Origin: Tigriopus japonicus
Lineage: Eukaryota; Arthropoda; Copepoda; Harpacticoida; Harpacticidae
DNA length: 64,000 nt
Direction: 5' to 3'
Assembly: GCA_010645155.1 (NCBI GenBank)
Contig: CM021315.1
Coordinates: 580,899-644,898 of the forward strand
Part shown: in pieces, positions 46,197 to 58,100 of the stretch
How positions within the stretch are numbered: the stretch's first letter is position 1
Layout of the letters: each line of letters begins with the position of its first letter
Notes under the pieces: generated by a model
Told to the model about the DNA's origin: nothing
Databases searched by the model: none
Seen by the model: the letters and a program-made list of their open reading frames with translations, nothing else
Translations under genes and position numbers: made by a program

Positions 46197-49100
46197 CTAT
46201 ATATGAGGCCTAATAATTGGCTTAGGAGTGATGGCTAGTAATCCGTCTGGGCTCGGACTATTAATCCAATGCAGATCTCGTGGATCACGCCGTCCTTCCA
46301 CACCCATGCCACGCCCTCGCGAGTCAAACCTGGCTCTATGGGTTCCTCCATAGAGAGAGACATCAGTGAGGCGTTGAAGCAGTATGCAAGTGTCGATATC
46401 CTGGAAAACGAGGAAGAGAAACACTTTGGAACACTTTTTCGTCGCATACTATTCACAAAAATGCACACATTATTTAACATGGCGGATAAGTTCTCTACTG
46501 GGAGTGCTTCTAATGCTATTGGTAAATATTGCTGCGAATCTAGGGGTGAGACAGGATTGAACTTCTATGAAGAGGCTCTTAAGCGCAACCAATAAAATCT
46601 TGGACTTTCTGGCACAAATTTTTGCTCTTGCGTGTGCTGATCTGCTCTGTGACATATTAATCTTTGGCGCCTCAGAAACAAAGTAAAATCTTAAAATAGC
46701 TTTTGCTGTACAACTGTCAATCAGCTACTTTTAGCTTCTACACTTTTCCGTACTAGTGATCAAAAATGCCAAATGAACTTGATCCCCCTAGCTAAGCTGC
46801 TTAGCTATGCTTAGCTTTCTGGCAAGATTTGGGATGTCTATGATTCAAGATTGTTTTAGAAAATGTATTGTTCAAGAGCTCTATTGATCTCTTATTTCAA
46901 AACAACACACACATCAGTTGCTTTAGATTTTGAGTGTCTGTGAATATGTTTAAAGCTGGATGAATTGAATACAAGATAAAAAAGAGTTCCAGAGCAGATT
47001 GAATAGCTGACAAGCTGAATAAGCTGACAAGAACTGGACCCTGATGATGACATAGTTTAGCAAAATTACTGAGTGAAAATGTCTTCTAGCGGTCCCAAAA
47101 GCCTTAACTGCATCTCGACAACTGCAGACCTCTTTGGGATTTTTCATCATTCATACAAACCGTTTTCTTGATTCTGTTGATAAGGTGAACTGATTTCACC
47201 TTAAATTATAAAACCTGATTAGCTCTTTTGACTAACATTGAACTATTATCGAGATTTGGATCCACGGAAACCAAGTCTTAAGGGGCAATTGTACACTGTC
47301 CTTTGGGCACTTCTCAAATCATGGACACATCAACTTTTTCCAAAAAAAGGAGCCCAAAGGAATCAAATCACTTTGATGTTTTCCTATAGCCTGACCAAAA
47401 AAATGTGTAAAATGTAAAAGTAGACTGATTTTATAACATATATTATTTTGTAAACCTTCTTCGTGTGTAATTAGTAGTCCAAAAATAATAGATTTTGGGA
47501 TGATTGCCAAAAGGCAAAGATTTATGTGTCATACTATTGAAGAGTTCGAAAGTGGATCAAACTTTTATGACAAGATTCAACTTCGGGAGCTGTACTTGTA
47601 CGATGGCCTCCCAATCATCTGTTCCTTGAGTGACCGTATACTGTACACTGCTCATGCTTTCGATGAGAAAAAGGTTCAACTTTTTCCTTTTTGGCAAGCA
47701 ACGAATAACAAATCAAAATATGCAAAGCTCAAAGTTTTATTTTTACCGTAATTTTACCATATTGAGGACTCCCACAGGCCACCAAGGCATTCATGATCAA
47801 CTTCAAGTCCAAGGCCTTGCTTTGAGCCAGGGCCTTAAGAAATTTCTGAAACTCTCTGAATGTCATCCAAACGTGGGTCCTGCAAAGATAAAAATCCGTC
47901 CCTTTGCACTCTGAACCTGCTTGACCCTCAGAAACAACTTGACGTTCCAGGAACGATACCAACTTGCTCATTCGCCGAAAAAGAATGGCCGTGTCCGTCG
48001 TGGTTAGGATCGTCTCATCAATCACACCAGACTGTCTTAACCATTTGTCGCAACGGGAAAGGGTAATATGAGTGCCGTCGTTGTGGCGATCCCCAAATTT
48101 GGCAAAAGTTCGAAATTGCTCCTTGAGCTGACGGACCCTTGGCAAAGGCTGTTTTTGGAAATGGGAGGACGAATGTGATAAGTTTGAAAACACCTCTCAG
48201 GCTCGCCAAAGTCAATATACAGTAGAAGGTCAGTTGTTGAGGTAGTTTTGAAGTATAGTAGAAGCATATCTAGCAACAATATAACAAGCACACGAGGCGC
48301 AGTAGAAGTAACTACCATGCTCGATCAAGTTTCGCTACTCAAGCTGAGATTGAAAAACGAAGCTGATGTAGTAAAACTTGATCGAGCATGGCTATTTCTA
48401 GTCCATCTCATATGCTTCTTCTGTGTTTCTTCTATGCTTCTAGATATGCTTCTAGTCGTACTATACTTCAAAACTACCTCAACAACCGACCTACTTGCAA
48501 GGCAATCTCATGTACCGTTCTTGGAACACCTCAATCTCACGTACCGTTCTTGGAACACCTTGATTTTTAGGCTTTCGTGCAGGGTTGACCGTTTCATTTC
48601 GTTTCCGCGACATATGGACCTCTGATATTGCTTCCTCATGGCTACTATCCTCATCATCCAGTGAAACGGTTGACGCAATTTGTTTCTGGAACACAATTAA
48701 CTGTATATTTTGTGATTTGTGCTATCGTCTAGAATTTGCGAACCTCTATCACATTTCTTTCCTCTTCGTATTTAGCCAGTTGATCAATCGTATCTTTGCC
48801 AATGCCTGAAATTGGAGGGAGAATTCGAATTCGTATTGAAATCATGCTCCAATGGTTTCTAGTGACGTCTAAATGATAAAATGTTGAATGATCTGCTAAG
48901 GTAACCTTTTGGAATAAGTTTGTGTTTGGAGATCGAATCCACATATTGGTCCAACTAGGATGCATTTGGTTTGTTTTCCACCTACCTGGGAGAATGTGGG
49001 GCAAACTGGTCCAATATATGGCACATGGGTTTTTCCCTGTACAGTAATTGAAAGCAAACACTAAGTACGCAGAGTCAGTATTTACCCAATATGATCTCAG

Positions 49101-52100
49101 CTTCTTCTGGTTGAAGGTCTTCGGTGCCAAACACGGCCGAATGAATAATCCTAGGGAACAAGATAGTGGATTCATTATTGGTGATTTGATATGCACGGAA
49201 CATGCTTTCTCTGTTCCAAACAGTCGAGCGCGCGATCCCAAGATTAAGGAACGCTCAAGTACAATCAGCTTCCCAAACAAGGCATAAGAAGCTCATGGGA
49301 TACAAAACGGCATTTTTTCAATCTGATGTCTTACCCAAAAAATGCAGTAGTACGATCGCGGAAGAAGTGTGGCATCTGCAATCATTTCATCAAAAAAATA
49401 GACATTCCGTGTATGATCGATCCATTGGTAATGAAGAATGTACCTTTCTGTTCATCTTTAGCCCATTCAAATTTTCTCTCAAATTCAAACAAACTTTCCG
49501 ACGTGATTCATTTAAAAGCTCATCTTGGCCCGCTAGTGAGTATTTATGTTGAGATTCGCTGAAATACGAAAGAACAAAGTGAAGGAGTGTCATAAAAATT
49601 TGAGTATTTCTACATATAATGTAATGTAATGTAATAATGTAATGTAATGTAAAAATAGTCTCCAGGAACCTGTAAGGTTATGTGAGAGACATCAGGTACA
49701 AGGAAAAGGAAAGAGGATTTTGTGATGCAATATCGGTTACATGAGTTGGCCCCCTCGTGAGGCGTCGTACCAAGATTTGAATTGGTTGATTGTGGTACAA
49801 GTTCGACCTTGCGAAGGAATTTTGTTCCATATTTTCACAGCTCGGATGGTAAATGAGAATTTTCGAACGTCGAGATTTGCTTTTGGGATCTTGAGGTTGT
49901 TTGCTGCGTGCGAACGTGTATTAATTTCATGTAGGAGTGGCTTAAAAAGGTCATTCCAATCTATGCCGTCCGTTCCACTCAACATCTTGAACACTTGGAT
50001 CGCGTCTCCCCGCTCTCTTCGCATCTCCAAGCTCGTCAAACCTATTTCCTTAAGTTTTGCTTCGTAAGAGCCATTGAGTTCCGGAATCATGCGTATCATG
50101 CGTTTTTGAACACCCTCTATGAGTTTCACATCCTTATGAAGCCACGGGTTCCAGAATGGGGCTGCATTCTCGAGGTGAGGACGAACAAATGAGGTGTAGA
50201 TATTAACAAGTGTCTCTCTTTTCCTAAAAGAAAAAGTTCTCTTTACTTGTCCAAGAATTGCGTTGGCTTTCTTGACAATGGATGCTACGTGAAGCGATGG
50301 CTTGAGGTTGTCTTGAATTAAGATTCCAAGATCTTTGTGGCTCTCTACTGCTTCCAAGGGGGTTCCATCAATTTCATATTGTTGCCGACCATTTTTGTGT
50401 CCAAAGTGAATTACTTTGCATTTGGAGACATTGAAGCGCATGCCATTCTCACGACACCACTCTGTTAATCGATTAATATCACTTTGAAGTGCTTTGTGAT
50501 CGTTTTTTCCTGGTTGTATGGCTCGTCCCAATTTCGTATCATCAGCATAAGTTCCAAGGAATGAGGGACGTTTGATAACGGAAGACATATCAGACACATA
50601 TATCAAAAACAAGATTGGGCCAAGGACACTTCCTTGCACAACCCCACTTTCGACGAATGTCCAATCCGATGATTCTCTATTTATTGTTACCCGTTGTTTT
50701 CGGCCTGATAGCCATTCCTTAATCCATGCAAGAAGTTTGCCCTGAATTCCATTTTTGTGTAGCTTGGCTATCAACGTCCTGTGTGGCACTAGGTCGAAAG
50801 CCTTTTGAAAATCGAGATAAACAACATCGACCGGAAATCCTTTATCAACTCCACCCGTGACTTCTTCAAAGAATTGGACTAGGTTCGTCGTGCAACTTCT
50901 GTTGGGGACAAACCCATGTTGGGAGCTTGGGATGATGCCTACTGCTTGCATGTGCGTGAGAAGGTGACGTTTGACAATTTGTTCTAGTAACTTACACACC
51001 GTGCTCGTTAGTGATATTGGTCTATAGTTTTTCACTTGGGTCTTAGATCCGCTTTTGTGAACTGGCGTGATGTTTGCCAATTTCCATCCTTCGGGGACTT
51101 GGCCGGATTCCAGGCTTTTATGGAAAATTTGGTGCAAAGGATCAACAAGTGAAAGAGCCATTTTCTTGATAAACTTGGAAGAAATTTCATCTGGGCCAGG
51201 AGCCGAATTCCAATCCAAAGCTTGAATAGCGTCGTAAATGTCTTGTTGTGTTACAGTGATTTGGCTTAAGGCTTCATTATTCACATCCATCGGTGTTATT
51301 AGAGGCGATTTTGCAGTCTCGAATACGGAGGAGAAATACGTATTCAGGGCTTCTGCTACTTTTATATCATCTTCAATGTACGTTCCATCTTCGCCTGTTA
51401 TTGGTCCAACCGACCCTTTTCCTGTTTTAGTGTTGATGTATCGGTAAAACTTTTTTTTTGTTAGCTTTTGCGTTCTTCGAGAGATCAGCTTCGTATTGGA
51501 ACTTTTTCCTCCTTATTTCAGACCGTATTCGTTTCTGGAGGGCCTTGAAATCCTTCGATAGCTGATTCGATTGAGTTGACTTTATTTCCTTCCATATTCT
51601 CTTCTTTTTGCGGGTCATTTGTCTAATGTCGTTGGTCATCCAAGGAGGTTCCGTTCGCCGACGTTGGGTTATCATAGGAACATGATTTTTGTGCACTTCA
51701 GTTATGATTGAGAGTAGGTGTAACCATTGGCTCTCCACGTTTTCATTTTTAATGTAATATGGTAAAATGTAATAATGTAATGTAATATGGTACCTCTCTT
51801 TCCTGGCAGGTCTGAAGATGGGAACGAATTCGTCATTTGAGGAACTGTCTTTTGGGAGCTTTTCTTCTTCAACGAGTTGATTGTCGTTCAAGAGCTCTTT
51901 GGCAGGGGATTCTGATGTTTCTGTTGTTGTTGTTGCTTCTAGATTGTCATTAATAAGTCCATTCCGATCATGTCGCCTCGTGGCTCGCTCTGAATCATCG
52001 TTCATTGTGTGGGTTCGCTCATCAAGGACCGATGAAATGATGTGTCGAAATTCCTCCTTAGTGGCTTTATCCAGAACAATCGATGACCTGATCTCTTGAC

Positions 52101-55100
52101 GGCTTACTACGAATCAAAAACATACATAAATTGTAAGAGCCTTTGTCTTTNNNNNNNNNNNTCTTGTAAATTTCATTGTGATTAGCATTAATACCGCGAG
52201 ATGTCGTCGAGAAACAAAACGGAATGTACGCATGGACAGAAAAGTATTCGGCATGGCTGAAGCATCCCGATTTGGACCAACAAATGAACTCCGAAGCGAA
52301 CTTTTTCTAAGCGAATGATTGAGGTATTTGGAAAGTCTTTATACTTCATCATTTACTGGTTAGAATGTTTTCAAATGAAAGCATACTTATTGTAACGATT
52401 CCAATTTTGTCTCTGAAACTGTGGCCGAAAAGACCACGTTCCAATGTGTTGTGCACGCTTTCATGGTGAATGCTACTGCTTCTCTCTAAGAACAACCTCG
52501 ACTCGGAATGAGAAACATATGGTTTCTTTTTACCTCTGGGGGAGATCCATTGGCGGTAAAACTTTGATTCATCCACTGCTCTTTCGATCTTTTTTGACTT
52601 TGGCAATCTGTTTCTTGTCGAAGTTCCTTTGGTGGTTTCCCTTGGTTTTTCCTCGTTTGAATCGAAATCCGACTCATATTTTAGCTCTATCTTTTTCCGT
52701 GTCTTCCGTGGCTTTGTTGTCCGCGTATTTTGCACTTTGTCCGACAGAGGATGTTCTCCGGGTGGTTTCTTTTGCTTTGGCTGGACAAAACATAGCTGAA
52801 TTACTTCAATTTGAGTTGATCTAAATCACCTCAATCATTAAAAACTAATTATTACACGACTGGTGGGCTCAGAATGTAGCTGAAAGGCAGGGCCTATTCA
52901 GAAAAAGCTTAAGATAACTCTCCTATTAGGTCGAAGGGCAACTGCAAAAATTCACAAAGTTCAATAGTACAGAAGTTGAGTCAAAAAACATGCTCGAGCA
53001 TTGGCTCAGTTATCGATTCAAAGGCTTCGTACATACTACGACTACACTGAAGTATGGTTATTTATATTGAACTTTGTTAAACCCTAGCTATTTGAATTAG
53101 TGCAGTTGACATCCGATCTACGAGTCTGGTTGTTGAGTAAACCAAGAAATGTAAAAGTGAAGAATTGTGAAGCACACTTTATTGAAACATAGTCTCGTTA
53201 CATAAGCTGCGTTTTGAGAATTGTCGATGTATTCTTATGTGGCAAGACTTATGAGTCAGTTGTTGAGGTCATTTGGAGGTATTTTGGAAGCATAGTCGAG
53301 TCAAAGGAAGACACAATATACTATACGTATGACCATGCTTGAATATTCTCAGAACAAAAGCTAGGTTTTTGCCTTTGAAGAAACTTATCTTATGTTTTGA
53401 GACTTTACTCAAGCACGTTTATTTCTTTTTTGTCTAACACTAGATCAGCTGTTGAGGGCATTTGAGGTGTTGAGCTCTTGAGGGCTTAGTAATACTAAGA
53501 GCTCTATAATAAAAGAGTAGGGTCATGAAGTGTGGTATCTAGTGGATCTCATGCGGCAACAGCCCGAACTTCCCATGTATTTGAAGATAGCAACAGTCAT
53601 TCATTAGTTTTGGACAAACTGAAGGGCCTCAAATGTTGATTGGAGATCGCTTTTTTTGTAAACTCGCTTTAAGATTGACACGACAAGCTTGACTATTGAA
53701 AAGCAATTTCAGGTGTGATATTTTCAAAATTCATCTCAAAACACCTGAAGTTTCATTAGTGTAATTTACACCCTGATGTGTACCTGACCCACTCTCGAAG
53801 ACGCGTCCACCGAATTCCTCAGTCCACAAATAATAAGAAACTCTGTCCACAAAATGACGGTTTCGATAGTTGGTAGGCTCGATTTAAGAGAAGAGGACAA
53901 AGCGGCTTTTCTAAAATGGCGTCACCAATTGAACAAGAAAAAATCTGAACTGGCTTTAGTTACGTCGTGTAGCGGGAAAAAACTGACCAGATTCAATTAA
54001 AGGAAAGAAGAGTTATTTACAGACGAAAGAAACCTACAATTATGAGTCCCTCCATCAACATTTCAGGCACTTTAGTTTGTAACTGATGTATGGCCGTTGC
54101 TATCTTCAAATATATGTGTACCATGGGAAGAGCAAACTGTTGCCGCAGGAGATCCACTTGATGGCTCACTTTATGACCGTACCCTTTCATCACAGTGCTC
54201 TACTACCCATTAGAAATAACTGGAGTTCTTGGGAGGGAAATGTCGCCCCCAAATCATGGTTTTTGTTACAATCCCAATCAGATAACAACTCACTTTCCTG
54301 ACATGGCGCCAAGTTCAAAGTAACCAAGATACAATGCATTTACATTCATTTTTACAACAACATACGTCAGAATTACCATAACATAAGGAACCAAAACTGT
54401 TCTCCAGAAACTTCCCTCCAATAAGGAAATTTTAGAGAGGTGTTCATTACCAGATCTGATCACTTACAAAGGTTTTGTTGTTCAAAAGGCAAATGGAAAA
54501 AAGTTAAGCATCAAAGATCACACACATTTCACAATTTCTGCACAACAATCTTGGCTTAAAGATTCAATCAACCTGATTTAGGGTTCATTCTGTTCATGTA
54601 CATAAATTAACAGGCAATTGCTCAAACTGGATGCGCCAAACCTCTACATTTGTCATATTGGAAACCTTCCATTTCAATTTTGAATAATCTGATTCAAAAA
54701 ATGATTTGGTTTGAGTGTTAAGAGGAGTATTAGGTTTCAATTAATTACCGAATAACCATTTTTTTTCAATCCAAGTCATCTACAAATTTAATTAAAAAAT
54801 CGACCGATTTCTGCCTGGGCTGTCTCAGGTCACTTATAATTTTTGGACACTTTTGCAAACTCAACGCTGGCAAAGAGGGATCTAACCTGAAGGCAAGTGG
54901 CTAGCTGGGACTGATATTTCTCTCCCTAGATCTCAAACATAAACATCCTCGAGCACGGTGTTTTCTTGAGGTGAAGAAGTCATATTTAAATTCCGCAAAT
55001 TTGTGGGACCAGTTTTAAGGTGCAAATGCAACGCTCAACTTATTTGAATTCGGTTAATTAGGTCACTGGCAAAAACTCTACAATGTTAGTTAAACATCCT

Positions 55101-58100
55101 TAAAAACAAATATTTGAAAATTTGCTATAACTAAACTCTTACATGTAGTGTTAGTGTAGTGTTGTTCTAAAGTATTTCGGAAATCTATTTAGCCGATCTA
55201 TTTCCAACGGCCTTTTTGTTTAGCATTCTCAAAGGACCAAACAGGCATCAATTTGAGACAAACGGCTAACTAGATTTCGACAATATTTTGGATAGCTTCA
55301 CCCATAAGACTACTTGAAAATCGAGAAGAAGAAAATCCTCAGAAAACCCTTTTTATATTTCAAAAACAACACTGCTTTTTGTACGTGTCAGATTTTGTTT
55401 GCATTTTCACCTCAAAACCTGTCTCAAAAGTTTCTGGAATTTAAAATGACTTCTCCTCCTCAAGTTAACACCGTGTAGTGGTTCTTTAACAGGGCGCTTG
55501 ATCTCTGTAAAAGAGACTGAATATTTTTTTAAAAAACGACAAAAGGTCAAAGCCCTGAAAATATAATAATTATAAATTATTTCTAACATCAATCCCACTC
55601 ATTCCCTCTAAACAATGCTCAAAAACAGTTCAATTGATTTTCATAATCAAGAAACCTAAGAAACATCAAGAAATTGTTCTTAAGATGTACGGGACGTGCT
55701 CTAATCATGGCAGGGACGTATCGGTTAAGTCATGTTCACAATTAAGCAGGTCAAGTTAAAGCAAGACTAAGCCAAACCTTCGAATTTCGAACCAACGAAC
55801 CTCGGAGCATTGAGGATTGTTTTGTAAATGCCCTTGAACTTTCAGATTAAAAAGTAAGTGAACTTTTGAATGAATTTCACTTACTATGTTCCCAGAATAT
55901 TTGAAATTTTACTTAGAAAATATATATTCGAAGAATCTTCTGGAGAGTGTTGTTGGGGGCTTTGTTTTGTGAAGTCTTACTCGAATCCGGCTTGCTTCAC
56001 TTTTCTCAATTATACTCCATGATGCGATCAAAAACTCACCGAATGATTCATTACTCTCTCTAATTGCTTCTTGATGACCTCTACAACTCACCTCTATCCC
56101 ACCCAAATTTTGTTTTGTATATTTCCAGTAAAAAATTTTGTGAGCGTACAACAAATAACAAAAGGAAAAACTTTGAAAGCTTACCTCTTTAAAAGCTCAC
56201 CTTAAAAAACTCTTTTGAATCTTGAATGGCATTGGAGTGAGAAAAAGTCGAGCAATGGTGTTCCTGAACTGCCTCTAGATGGAATTCCATTGGTGTAGTC
56301 TCTTTTTTCCGTATCTGTTCCTCAAGATCTATCTGTAAATCTGTAACTTCAGTGTCGTTTGTTGGTTCAGTATCTTTATCATCGTCATCAGTGTGATTGC
56401 ATTCAGTTTCCGGCTCTGTAATACAATACGGGATGAAAATGAAAGGTAATCGATTCATTATTGTTTTGCCTTTTCAGTACACGACCCTGCAAGCCAGATG
56501 TTGTAGGCAAATAATGATAATGAAATGTGCGGAATAGAGGTGCTTCAATATTTAGATAACTTCTCGTTATTGTGGGTTGCGCTAAATATTGGTTTCAAAA
56601 ATGACTCATCCGAGCGTTATAATGCAACCATTGATTTGCCATTAAATTCTAAAGGCTTGCCCTAAAAATGCTACTTCCAGTAGCTATGTATTTTACAAGT
56701 TTTTTTTTTCAGTTTTTTTATGCCTCGATTTTCTTAAAGTCGATTTCACTGTTGTTAAACACAACCGGGGAGTAAGAGAGCAATCCCAGAATGTTATCGT
56801 AAAAACTTTCGAACAAGTACGGTACATCTAGCCAAGTTTTTTAAAGTATAACAACCAACCCAGAGTAAATAATTGTTTTGAAAAAAAGTTTTCAGGACTA
56901 TTGGAGCAGCCTTTGCATAGGCCCAGTCAAGAACAGGATATTTCATCTCGAATCTAATGGTTATATTACATAGACTACCTCGCACACTGTTTGAGATTGA
57001 GGCCTCTTCAAAAAATGTATAGTACTTTTTGGACCATACTAAACCAATGTAGTCCATAGAGAGCGGAAGCATAAATTTTAACTTACATTTTAATTTTCAA
57101 AACGTTTTCTCACTCTTGAGCATTTTTAACTGTTTTGAGATTTTGAGCGATCTTTCCAACTATTTTGCACATTTCTCTGGAAATTTACATTTTTCTTCGT
57201 TGATATTTTGCAATTGTATCTGACTTTTTTATGATTTTTAGGGAAAAACTGAAAATTTCCTCGCCTCTAAATTTGTAATTGAATTCTTGATTATTTTGTA
57301 CAAGGGTCACGAACTCAAAAACCGGATTGATCACTTTTAAGACCCACAACTTGTCCCCCAAAAATATTAAAAAATCGTCTCCAACCTCAAAATTGTGATA
57401 TTAATACTCTTTGTATAGAAAGGTCAGTCTCCTACTTACTTTCATGACCGTCGTATCTTTTAATATTTGATTGTCCCTAATCTTTTTAGGGTAAGAAATT
57501 AAAATGCAGAAGATCCACGAGAAGTGGATCTCATTCCTTTCATACGTTAACGCATCAAGGCAGTCCTAAAAACTAAAATACCTCATAAATTGTGAGAATA
57601 CTTTGGACTTATCATCTACCCTATCCTAATAATACGAAACTTGTGGGGAGTTCTTAATTTTGTTCTTTGGGAGTGCCATTTATGTAAAATCAGCATGGGA
57701 TTACCCAGAGACCCCATGGATTACTGATAAAGTTGCGCGAACAAATATGGTTCTAAGTTCCGTTGCAAAGTTGTGTAAACGTATTTGTGATAGTCTTTTG
57801 ATAAGTGAATATCTCTCGGAATGAGAAAAAGGTTCCGGTAAACCGACAATATTCGTATATCCAGTTAGACTACAACCTAAACTAACATAAACCTGCCTAA
57901 GGATGATTCAACAAAGAATATATTATTGGAATTGACACACTGATTAATTGTTTGACGGCCTAAAACATTTTTTAACAGTTAGTCAAAGGTGGAAATAAAA
58001 ATTTTGGTTATCAGCAGTAACCCTATTCTAACATTAAGAGACGATTTGTTCTAAATCGGTCAGTATCATCATGTTCTTTTATCCAGTATTTGTTAAGCAT

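Larger units (their letters stand above)
49616..51792 (-). mobile_element. 5'-truncated CR1/L2/jockey-group LINE
   Basis: Non-LTR retrotransposon in the intron between TPPP-gene exons 52106-51794 and 49558-49444, same strand. It retains the region after the endonuclease (PPWMTNDIRQMTRKKKRIW), the whole reverse transcriptase and a 3' tail. The endonuclease is absent. Both edges run into (TAATG)n-type repeats (about 49616-49653 and 51750-51790), so the insertion site or tail is a microsatellite. Confidence 0.88.

Noticed and set aside
46269..46595. 108-residue plus-strand frame
   Set aside because: It overlaps the last TPPP exon in antisense and has no features of its own.
47500..47751. 83-residue plus-strand frame in a TPPP-gene intron
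   Set aside because: Protein-like in places but with no recognisable family or splice context, and its end overlaps the coding exon on the other strand.
47880..47963. Reading straight through the TPPP exon 48148-47747 without an intron
   Set aside because: The 84-nt segment is stop-free and in frame. Removing it aligns FRRMSK directly with THVWMTFREF, as in TPPP family proteins, and it has GT-AG ends. Retention remains possible as an isoform.
48729..49280. Single 183-residue minus-strand frame
   Set aside because: It reads through two predicted exons and the introns between them. Splice sites and phase support 49150-49086 and 48805-48744 instead.
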